This document shows, in pieces, positions 1-4,859 of a stretch of 8,599 nt of DNA. This DNA comes from JAWWBL01 sp033720975. GTDB taxonomy: Bacteria; Actinomycetota; Acidimicrobiia; Spongiisociales; ZC4RG35. Where the stretch lies: NCBI GenBank assembly GCA_033720975.1, contig JAWWBL010000071.1:1-8599 (forward strand), given 5' to 3'. Position 1 is the stretch's first letter, and each line of letters begins with the position of its first letter. The notes under the pieces were generated by a model, which was given only the letters and a program-made list of their open reading frames with translations, made no database searches and was not told where the DNA came from. A program made the translations under genes and the position numbers.

Positions 1-347
1 ATGTCGTAGACCTGTCGCCGTTCCCCAACTACGACAAGGTGTTCCACACGCTCGCGGCGGCGGCGATGTTCGTGGTTGCCTGGGAGGCGATGAGGCATTG
101 GGCCGGGTCAGGGCACCGCTTTGGAGGTCTCCTTCTCGCCACCTGGCTCGTCACCATGGGTGGCGGGGCTGTCGTGGAGGTGGCCGAATTCGTCGGGACG
201 CTCATCGGCGATGTCAATGTCGGTGATTACCGCAACAACGTGCTCGACATCGTCGCCAATGGCCTCGGTGCGTCGGTCGGCGCGTTGTACGTGGCGCGTC
301 GTCACCGCCGCAACGATGTCGCGATCCAACCCGAGGCGATGCTCTAG
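1..347 (+). CDS. Membrane protein, YjdF/DUF2238-VanZ-like, 5'-truncated by window
   Basis: This reading frame is open from base 3 to a TAG at 345-347, so the gene begins before the window. A GTG at 39 could be a start, but the residues encoded before it (DLSPFPNYDKVFHT) look like part of the conserved family core, so I treat the gene as cut. The visible 114 residues contain a first hydrophobic segment (LAAAAMFVVAW), a second (GGLLLATWLVTMGGGAVVEVAEF) and a third (VLDIVANGLGASVGALYV), followed by a basic tail. The pattern of Asp-Lys-x-x-His near helix one, Glu-x-x-Glu at the end of helix two and Asn-x-x-x-Asp before a Gly-Ala helix resembles small integral membrane proteins of the YjdF/DUF2238 and VanZ-like groups, whose biochemical role is not firmly known. 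The family link is from memory of motif spacing only. The next gene on the same strand starts about 120 bp away, so it is probably a separate unit. Confidence 0.6.
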   Translation, partial: VVDLSPFPNYDKVFHTLAAAAMFVVAWEAMRHWAGSGHRFGGLLLATWLVTMGGGAVVEVAEFVGTLIGDVNVGDYRNNVLDIVANGLGASVGALYVARRHRRNDVAIQPEAML

Positions 348-362
348 TAGAGCGAGAAGACA

Positions 363-380
363 CGGGCCCGATCGCGCCCG
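363..380 (+). terminator. Weak hairpin after the first gene
   Basis: CGGGC (363-367) and GCCCG (376-380) can pair around an 8-nt loop, 16 nt after the TAG of the membrane-protein gene. No T-run follows. A U-less hairpin is compatible with termination in high-GC actinomycetes, but a 5-bp stem is common by chance, so this is only a candidate. The rest of 348-468 holds no gene that I can support. An AT-rich patch at 431-438 (TTTATTTA) could belong to a promoter of the sigma gene, but no convincing -35 partner is visible. Confidence 0.2.
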
Positions 381-457
381 CACATCGATGGCCATGATCA
401 TTCAAAGCGCGATTCCTCTGGCCAGGCTGCTTTATTTAGGCGTGAGTGCCTGGGAGA

Positions 458-472
458 TCACCGTAACGGTGA
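458..472. promoter_or_regulatory. 15-nt inverted repeat over the sigma start codon
   Basis: TCACCGT-A-ACGGTGA is a perfect 7-bp inverted repeat with a one-base centre. It covers the GTG at 469 that I propose as the start of the ECF sigma gene and lies just 3' of the GGGAG (452-456) that would serve as its ribosome site. As DNA it could be an operator; as RNA it could form a short stem (5 bp, 5-nt loop) holding the start codon. Function is inference. Confidence 0.35.
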
Positions 473-930
473 GTTCAGAGTCCGCCGCGTTCACGTCCTT
501 CGTCGAGGACGTCGGACGCCCCCTTCGCCATGCCCTCATCGCAGCGTACGGCCCCCAGGTTGGCCCTGAGGTCACGGCGGAGGCCTTTGCCTATGCATGG
601 GAGAACTGGGACCGCATCAAGGAAATGCGAAACCCGGCGGGCTATCTCTACCGGGTCGGGCAAAGCAAGGCCCGTCGGGGAATCTTCCGCAAGCCCCCAC
701 CTATAGAGGTTCCGGTCCAGCCCGACGGGTCTCACTGGTTCGAGCCGGGCCTCAACGGTGCGATTGCCGAGTTGTCCGAGAAACAGCGCGCCGCGGTGAT
801 CCTGGTCCACGGTTACGGATGGAGCGTGACCGAGGTTGCCGAGATGTGGGGTGTGACGTTCTCGACGGTCAAGTCCCACATCGAGCGCGCGATGCGCAAG
901 TTGCGTAAGAAGCTAGGAGTGGAAGAGTGA
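469..930 (+). CDS. ECF-type RNA polymerase sigma factor (sigma-70 family)
   Basis: This encodes a 153-residue alternative sigma factor that would direct RNA polymerase to a small set of promoters. Sigma region 2 occupies about residues 8-70 (AFTSFVEDVGRPLRHALIAA, then EAFAYAWENWDRI and NPAGYLYRVGQSKARR, the last being the promoter-melting and -10 contact area). A short linker follows. Region 4 lies at about 96-150, with the LSEKQRAAVILVHGYGWSV segment and a helix-turn-helix (EVAEMWGVTFSTVKSHIERA) that reads the -35 element. Length and layout match minimal ECF factors, with no extra C-terminal domain. The frame stays open far upstream, with ATGs at 388 and 394 and a GTG at 442, but family similarity begins at the GTG at 469, which has GGGAG 12 nt upstream, a rather long spacing. 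The stop overlaps the next gene by 4 bp (GTGA), so the partner protein is translationally coupled. The sigma class is sure; the regulon and the exact start are not. Confidence 0.85.
   Translation: MSSESAAFTSFVEDVGRPLRHALIAAYGPQVGPEVTAEAFAYAWENWDRIKEMRNPAGYLYRVGQSKARRGIFRKPPPIEVPVQPDGSHWFEPGLNGAIAELSEKQRAAVILVHGYGWSVTEVAEMWGVTFSTVKSHIERAMRKLRKKLGVEE
493..512 (+). other. Hairpin early in the sigma mRNA
   Basis: ACGTCCT (493-499) pairs perfectly with AGGACGT (506-512) around a 6-nt loop, 24 nt into the sigma coding region. With the inverted repeat at 458-472 it would place two stems on either side of the start of translation. Stems of 7 bp arise several times by chance in a window of this size, so this is weak by itself. 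Confidence 0.2.
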
Positions 931-2225
931 GCCGACTCGAAGACCAGATCCGCCGATTCGCTCAGGTCATGGACTCGCTTGCTCCGTCGGCCGAGGACCT
1001 GATGCCCCCGGAGTTGGCGGAGGAGCTCGATGTCGCGCAGCGCCCCGGGATAGAGGTCCGGATCCCCCTGGGCGGGCCGCCCAGGCGACGACGCCGACAG
1101 TTCCCCCGCTGGGCGTGGGGCCTCGTCGGAGCTATCGCCGCTGCGGCCGTGGCGGTCCCGCTGCTGTTTTCCATTCAGGCGGATGAACCGCCGGTGGCCA
1201 CCCAGCCCTCTACCTCGACGACGCTGGCCGCGGAGTTCGATCACGAGCTCGTGATGAATCTTCCCGATCAAATGCTCGCCGGGTACGGCTGGGCGCCAAA
1301 TAGCGAATTGACCGTGACGATTGTGGGGTTGCTGCGCCGTCCCGGCACACCGACTGGCGGACCCTATGTCGCGATGACGAACGAAGCCGGTGAGTTCGAG
1401 ATCGGTCCCATCGTCGAGTGCTGCGACATCGCCATAGAAGTAAGCGATGGCATCACCACTCGTACCGTCGATGTGATTTGGTATCTCCAGCTGCTACGTG
1501 TCGATCCGGTGACCGACATGATTGCGGGCGCAGTTGAGGAGCCTGCCGATGTGCACGTCCGGGTGACCGGCGGCCCTGAGGAATACGAGACCAGCGTTTC
1601 GGCCGGCTCAAATGGGCGTTGGCTCGTTGAACTTGCCGGGGTGTTCGATCTGTTGCCCGGGATGATCGTTCACGCTTCCGTTGCGACCGACAACTTCACA
1701 TACACGGTGCGCGACGGATTTTACGTGGAGAACAACGTCGATGTCTGGCTGAGTCAGGGTCCCACCATGAGTGGTTGGGGATTCCTACCGCGGGGCCTGA
1801 TTGACATAACGGTGGATGGTGTTCCGCTTCCTGACCAGGTGGTTGCGGGCGTCGCGGGCGACTTCGACGTCGATCTTGCTTCTTATGGGATCACGCTGCC
1901 GCCGGGGACGACCATCGTCGTCAGCGACGGTGTCGATGAGCACACGATGGTGGTCCCGGTCTTGACTTTCGACACGTTGAACGTGACGGCTGGGACCGCT
2001 GCAGGGACTTCAAATGCTCCTGATGGCACGACTCTCCAATTCGGACTCGCTATCGGGCTTCCAGGAGACCCAGATGAGCTGCACCCCCAGTACGAAGTCT
2101 TAGTGAGCGGCGGTGTGTGGAACGCGAATTTCGACCCGCTGCCGCCCGGATGGGAAATCCGTGATGTGTGGATCATGTACGAGCCGCAGGACAGCCCGTT
2201 CTACGTTCACTTCCCTCTCTCCTGA
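927..2225 (+). CDS. Single-pass membrane protein with repeated beta modules, putative sigma-factor regulator
   Basis: This 432-residue protein starts at the GTG of the GTGA overlap with the sigma gene. Residues 1-50 are a polar, acidic cytoplasmic region, followed by a very basic stretch (PPRRRRRQFPR, 51-61), one transmembrane helix (about 62-83, WAWGLVGAIAAAAVAVPLLF) and a Thr/Ser/Pro-rich linker (86-100). By the positive-inside rule the remaining 330 residues are outside the membrane. They read as four degenerate beta-sandwich-like modules at roughly 118-183, 199-270, 281-345 and 355-432, with recurring patterns such as LPPG or LLPG, IVVSDG or IEVSDG, and AGxF. The fold resembles surface Ig-like or carboxypeptidase-regulatory-like domains. 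Its position argues for an anti-sigma or sensory role for the upstream factor, but no HxxxCxxC zinc anti-sigma motif is visible and the 60-residue head is not a domain I recognise. It could equally be the sigma factor's main target or an envelope protein. Coding is certain; function is inferred from context. Confidence 0.75.
   Translation: MSRLEDQIRRFAQVMDSLAPSAEDLMPPELAEELDVAQRPGIEVRIPLGGPPRRRRRQFPRWAWGLVGAIAAAAVAVPLLFSIQADEPPVATQPSTSTTLAAEFDHELVMNLPDQMLAGYGWAPNSELTVTIVGLLRRPGTPTGGPYVAMTNEAGEFEIGPIVECCDIAIEVSDGITTRTVDVIWYLQLLRVDPVTDMIAGAVEEPADVHVRVTGGPEEYETSVSAGSNGRWLVELAGVFDLLPGMIVHASVATDNFTYTVRDGFYVENNVDVWLSQGPTMSGWGFLPRGLIDITVDGVPLPDQVVAGVAGDFDVDLASYGITLPPGTTIVVSDGVDEHTMVVPVLTFDTLNVTAGTAAGTSNAPDGTTLQFGLAIGLPGDPDELHPQYEVLVSGGVWNANFDPLPPGWEIRDVWIMYEPQDSPFYVHFPLS
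1240..1255. repeat. 16-bp perfect palindrome inside the membrane regulator gene
   Basis: ATCACGAGCTCGTGAT is a perfect 16-bp palindrome lying in the part of the gene that encodes the start of the extracytoplasmic region (FDHELVM). It shares the TCAC...GTGA half-sites with the inverted repeat at the sigma start. It may be a binding site or chance. Confidence 0.4.
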
Positions 2226-2234
2226 CCAGCCCCC

Positions 2235-2263
2235 TTCAAACGGCTCGTCGACTTCCCTACGAT
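2235..2263 (+). promoter_or_regulatory. Candidate promoter of the BldC-like gene
   Basis: TTCAAA (2235-2240) and TACGAT (2258-2263) are separated by 17 bp, and TACGAT fits the actinobacterial TANNNT -10 rule. Transcription would begin near 2270, giving a leader of about 17 nt that still includes the GAGGA at 2276-2280. Each hexamer matches the consensus at four of six positions. The 61-bp gap between the flanking genes shows no strong terminator hairpin. Confidence 0.4.
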
Positions 2264-2275
2264 CGAACTGGAGAT

Positions 2276-2280
2276 GAGGA
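2276..2280 (+). promoter_or_regulatory. Ribosome binding site of the BldC-like gene
   Basis: GAGGA lies 6 nt before the ATG at 2287, at ideal spacing, and fixes the start of the small HTH gene. A second GGAG at 2270-2273 is farther away. Confidence 0.6.
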
Positions 2281-2286
2281 CGACTG

Positions 2287-2514
2287 ATGGCTGAGGACTA
2301 CCCGAAGATCCTCGACGCGGCTCAAGTGGCGGAGATGCTGGGAATGAACGTTCAGATGGTTCGGCAGTACGCCCGCGAGGGCAGGCTGCCGGCCTACCGG
2401 CTCCCCGGAGGGAGGACGTTCCGCTTTTTCCGGGAAGAGATCTACGAGTTCCTGAAGGCCCACCCGGTGACCGCCGTGAAAGACGGCGTCATTGAAAGTC
2501 AGTCGAGCGAATAG
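2287..2514 (+). CDS. BldC-like / excisionase-family small HTH DNA-binding protein
   Basis: This encodes a 75-residue one-domain DNA-binding protein of the MerR-like/excisionase (HTH_17) type. A helix-turn-helix occupies about residues 8-30 (LDAAQVAEMLGMNVQMVRQY), followed by a wing (residues 32-50: GRLPAYRLPGGRTFRF) and a helix (REEIYEFLKAH). The LPGGRTFRF wing and absence of any effector domain resemble actinobacterial BldC, which binds direct repeats cooperatively to time development, and phage Xis proteins. No integrase or attachment site is near, so a chromosomal regulator is more likely than an excisionase. ATG, a good ribosome site and a plausible promoter support the start. The 3' end overlaps by 26 bp the end of a convergent minus-strand gene. 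The last 12 or so residues (VIESQSSE) lie in the overlap and are probably unstructured. It could control the nearby Tad operon, but nothing in the sequence proves it. Confidence 0.85.
   Translation: MAEDYPKILDAAQVAEMLGMNVQMVRQYAREGRLPAYRLPGGRTFRFFREEIYEFLKAHPVTAVKDGVIESQSSE
2472..2488 (-). terminator. Hairpin abutting the stop of the minus-strand gene
   Basis: CGCCGT (2472-2477) pairs perfectly with ACGGCG (2483-2488) around a GAAAG loop. The stem lies immediately after the TGA (2491-2489) of the minus-strand gene and inside the 3' end of the BldC-like gene. It has no T-tract in either direction. A compact GC stem at this exact place suggests a U-less terminator for the minus-strand transcript. 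Confidence 0.35.
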
Positions 2515-3028
2515 CAGCAAGCACCATCTCAATCGGGAGATAGAGGACCCGCCCGTCGGCGTCGTGGACCTCGAGGTGGTCGACGGCAACCACTGCGACT
2601 TGGCCGACAAGGATCGCATTGTCAGGGAGCGAGAGTCTCAACCGTGTCCCGGCTGCAGCACATTCGTGGAGCAGTTCTCGGAATGTCTCTGCTCCGGCCG
2701 CCGTGGGCTCTGCACTGTCCCCTGCAGGCACGACCGACCATATAGAAGCGTCGAAGCGGATGTCAGCGATCTGCCCCGGCGCTACGACCGTGGCGTAGTC
2801 CTCTCCTGCATGGGAGATGATCCCACCGAAGCTGTGCCCGCCGAACTGCACCGTCACGCGGTCACCCCGGTGGGCGATCTCCCGTGTGACGTCGGTCATC
2901 GTGCGGCCCCGTTTCCGCATCAATTCAGTCAGTTGTTCGTCTTCCGCCGCTTCTTCAGCCCACTCCGAGCCGGCACCCTGGCGGAGCTCGGCGCCGAGTC
3001 GGGGGTCGGGCTCTTCGCTGGTGGTCAT
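2489..3028 (-). CDS. Unrecognised protein with two putative Sm/SH3-like beta-barrel units
   Basis: I do not recognise this gene. From the ATG at 3028 it encodes 179 residues; an in-frame GTG at 3049 would add seven (MSRARKE). Neither start has an ideal ribosome site, the best being GAGAG 11 nt before the ATG. Residues 1-50 are acidic and charged, probably helical (EEAAEDEQLTELMRKRG). Residues about 52-100 (RGDRVTVQFGGHSFGGIISH then DYATVVAP, ending DIRFDASIWSVV) and about 126-172 (GTRLRLSLPDNAILVGQVAV, DHLEVHDADG, VLYLPIEMVLAAI) follow the same plan: Gly-x-x-V strand, Gly-x-hydrophobic strand, Asp-Tyr/His strand, then a strand ending at hydrophobic positions. This resembles a duplicated Sm-like or SH3-like small barrel. 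No signal peptide or membrane segment is seen, so it is probably cytoplasmic. It is convergent with the BldC-like gene and divergent from the Tad operon. RNA, DNA or protein binding are all possible. Confidence 0.7.
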   Translation of the reverse strand: MTTSEEPDPRLGAELRQGAGSEWAEEAAEDEQLTELMRKRGRTMTDVTREIAHRGDRVTVQFGGHSFGGIISHAGEDYATVVAPGQIADIRFDASIWSVVPAGDSAEPTAAGAETFRELLHECAAAGTRLRLSLPDNAILVGQVAVVAVDHLEVHDADGRVLYLPIEMVLAAIRSTDFQ

Positions 3029-3042
3029 CTCTTTTCGCGCTC

Positions 3043-3073
3043 TCGACACAGGCGCTCGGGTACAAGATAGGTT
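3043..3073 (+). promoter_or_regulatory. Candidate promoter of the Tad operon, possibly leaderless
   Basis: TCGACA (3043-3048) and TAGGTT (3068-3073) lie 19 bp apart. TAGGTT fits the TANNNT form, and its end is 9 nt before the GTG at 3083. No Shine-Dalgarno precedes that GTG. A transcript starting at or near 3083 would be leaderless, which is common in actinobacteria. The site overlaps a possible -10 for the divergent gene. Confidence 0.35.
3064..3069 (-). promoter_or_regulatory. Candidate -10 of the divergent minus-strand gene
   Basis: Read on the minus strand this is TATCTT, matching TANNNT, located 15 nt before the GTG at 3049 and 36 nt before the ATG at 3028. No good -35 partner is seen 17-18 bp upstream. 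It shares bases with the plus-strand -10 (3068-3073), so both promoters could not be occupied at once. Confidence 0.25.
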
Positions 3074-3082
3074 CGCCGGATC

Positions 3083-3772
3083 GTGAGTACCACGATGTCC
3101 TCGTCGTCGAGGGAAGCGGGCACCTCACCTCGTGCCGGTCGTGCGCCCAGACGGCGGCTCTCAGGATCCCAGCTGTTCATCGGCGTGGTCGTCCTGCTCG
3201 CGTTCGTGCTCAACCTCGTTGCCCTCCAGGATCGCTCGGCTACGACGTTGGTTGCAGTGGCAGATGGTCCGATCGACGCCGGCGCGACCTTCTCCGTGGA
3301 TGTCGTGCGCTTCGTGCCGGTCTCTTCGGCGTTCGAGGGGTTGGGGTCACTGCTCACAGAGGAACAAGCGGGTTCTGTCGAGGGGTGGGTCTTTGATCGT
3401 CCGGTTGACTCGGGCGGGGTGATCGAACGCGGCCTTCTGGTCGAGCCCGCCGCCCCTTCGGGAATGCGATCGATGAGCATTCCGATCGCGCCCGAACATG
3501 CGGCCGGTGGGGCCCTGGCGGTGGGAGACCGTGTTGACGTCATAACAGTCGTGGACGGGGTAGCGCGCTTCGTAGCCGTCGATGTCGGTGTGGTCGGCAT
3601 CGCGGCGTCGGACTCAGGTGCGTTTGGCACCATCGGGTCGTATTACGTGATTCTTGCCGTGGAACCGGCGCAGTCATTGGCGCTCGCCGAGGCGATTGAG
3701 TCGGGTTCTGTCGAGTTGATCCGGGCCACGGGAGCGATCCCGCTCGAGGAGGATTCCCTTGACGACTCCTGA
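3083..3772 (+). CDS. cpaB: SAF-domain protein, CpaB/RcpC-like Tad pilus assembly component
   Basis: This 229-residue protein has a Ser/Arg-rich cytoplasmic N-terminus (1-29), one transmembrane anchor (about 30-48, QLFIGVVVLLAFVLNLVAL), a SAF domain (about 53-122; ATTLVAVADGPIDAGATFSV, VDVVRFVPV, then the RPVDSGGVIERGLLVEP strand pair) and an RcpC/CpaB-type C-terminal domain (about 128-215; MRSMSIPIAPEHAAGGALAV, then GDRVDVITV and YYVILAVEPAQSLALAEAI). CpaB proteins sit on the outer face of the membrane and, in Gram-negative cells, support the secretin. Here no secretin is expected, so it may bind wall material or guide the pilus through the wall. It is the first gene of the Tad operon. The GTG start at 3083 has no ribosome site and may be leaderless; an ATG at 3095 is the alternative. 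Its end overlaps the next gene by 14 bp. The family is well supported; the extra-membrane role in a monoderm is inferred. Confidence 0.85.
   Translation: MSTTMSSSSREAGTSPRAGRAPRRRLSGSQLFIGVVVLLAFVLNLVALQDRSATTLVAVADGPIDAGATFSVDVVRFVPVSSAFEGLGSLLTEEQAGSVEGWVFDRPVDSGGVIERGLLVEPAAPSGMRSMSIPIAPEHAAGGALAVGDRVDVITVVDGVARFVAVDVGVVGIAASDSGAFGTIGSYYVILAVEPAQSLALAEAIESGSVELIRATGAIPLEEDSLDDS
3747..3752 (+). promoter_or_regulatory. Strong ribosome site deciding a TTG start
   Basis: AGGAGG lies exactly 6 nt before the TTG at 3759 and inside the coding end of the CpaB-like gene. It makes the TTG the convincing start of the CpaE-like gene even though the codon is rare. Confidence 0.75.
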
Positions 3773-4859
3773 CATCGCCCTGGCCGCCTCGGCCAGAGAG
3801 TGGCCGGACCGCCTTCATCGTTTTCTCCTCGACCATGGCGGAGCTCGGGTCGTGGGTCGGGTGATGGGCCCAGAGCAAGCCTCCGACGCCACCTTCGACG
3901 TACTGCTCATCGATGACGTGTGCTCGTTTCTGACACGACGGCTGGTCTCCGTGGTTAAGGGCAACGGTCAGGACATCATCGGAGTGTTCGCCGCAGAGGA
4001 CGGGTCCGATGCCAAGAGAAGACTGCTCGAGTGCGGGATCACCGATGTCATCGAGATGGAGGCGACGCCCAGCGAGTTTCTCGACAAGATCTTCTCGACA
4101 ATCGCGCACAGGCCCTCGGTAGGGCAGGAAACGAGAGCCGAACGGGCGAAGCTGGTCTCGATCGGCGTAGCGGGGGCGACCGACGGTGTGGGCGCCACCG
4201 AGATCGCTGTGACCCTGGCAACGATCCTGTCCGTCACGACACGAACCATCCTGTTCGACCTCGACACGCTGTGGCCGAGCGTTGCTCAGAGGCTCGACCT
4301 CCCCCTTCACCCCAACCTGCGGACAGTGCTCGACGCGGCGATGCACAACCCGGAGAGGACCCCGTCAGGGGTCCAACGCCTGGGCGACTTGAACGTGATC
4401 GGAGGCGTTGCCGACGCTGGGCGCGGCCGCCAGGTGAACCGGATCGAGGTAGCCGCGGTCTACGACCAGCTCGCAGCCGACTACGACATTGCCGTTGCTG
4501 ATCTCGGTGCGTACGAGCGAATGATCCAGGGGATCGAGCTCGTGCTCCACAGCATCATCGTCGTGGGCTCGGCCGATCCCGTAGGGATGGCCAGGCTTCT
4601 GAAGACGCTGGATGCGGTGAGGGTCTCTAGTCATCAGGTCCAGGTGTTGGCGGTCGTGAGCAAGACCCAGGCCCGCTTCCACGAGGCCGAGGTGCGCCGA
4701 GAGATCGGCCTCGCGCATCCATTGATTCCCGTCATCACCGTTCCTTTTGACTCCCGGTTGCAGCGCGCCTCCTGGGAGGGCAGGCCGCTTCAGCGAGGAC
4801 CGATGTTCAAGTCCCTGCGACGGATGGCCGGCTTGATATCGGAGAGTGCTCTGACGTGA
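3759..4859 (+). CDS. cpaE: CpaE/TadZ-like P-loop protein with degenerate Walker A
   Basis: This 366-residue protein of the TadZ/CpaE type belongs to the MinD/ParA-like group and in Tad systems positions the machinery at a pole or assembly site. Residues 1-118 resemble an atypical receiver domain (FDVLLIDD at 46-53, then DIIGVFAAEDGSDAKRRLLE and GITDVIEM). The ATPase-like domain starts near 132 (LVSIGVAGATDGVGATEIAV). Aligned to the KGGxGKT deviant Walker A, the signature lysine is Thr141 and the P-loop lysine is Ala146, so both lysines are missing. The Walker A' region (TILFDLDT, 163-170) keeps its aspartates, and a Walker B-like strand (YDIAVADLGA) is at 242-251. TadZ proteins with altered P-loops are known, so it may bind nucleotide weakly or act only as a localisation scaffold. 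The TTG start has a perfect ribosome site, and the end overlaps CpaF by 4 bp. Confidence 0.85.
   Translation: MTTPDIALAASAREWPDRLHRFLLDHGGARVVGRVMGPEQASDATFDVLLIDDVCSFLTRRLVSVVKGNGQDIIGVFAAEDGSDAKRRLLECGITDVIEMEATPSEFLDKIFSTIAHRPSVGQETRAERAKLVSIGVAGATDGVGATEIAVTLATILSVTTRTILFDLDTLWPSVAQRLDLPLHPNLRTVLDAAMHNPERTPSGVQRLGDLNVIGGVADAGRGRQVNRIEVAAVYDQLAADYDIAVADLGAYERMIQGIELVLHSIIVVGSADPVGMARLLKTLDAVRVSSHQVQVLAVVSKTQARFHEAEVRREIGLAHPLIPVITVPFDSRLQRASWEGRPLQRGPMFKSLRRMAGLISESALT

Noticed and set aside
121..468. Long upstream extension of the sigma factor frame
   Set aside because: It overlaps the end of the first membrane protein gene, has Ser/Arg-rich non-protein-like sequence, and sigma-family similarity starts only near 469.
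2287..2514. Excisionase of an integrated phage or element
   Set aside because: The fold matches excisionases, but there is no integrase, phage gene or attachment repeat in the window, and BldC-type regulators have the same fold.
2492..3070. 192-residue plus-strand open frame opposite the minus-strand gene
   Set aside because: Cys/Arg-rich irregular sequence without a domain, while the minus strand has patterned beta-strand sequence.
3540..4346. 268-residue minus-strand open frame opposite cpaB/cpaE
   Set aside because: No recognisable motif, crosses a gene boundary on the other strand and has shadow-like composition.
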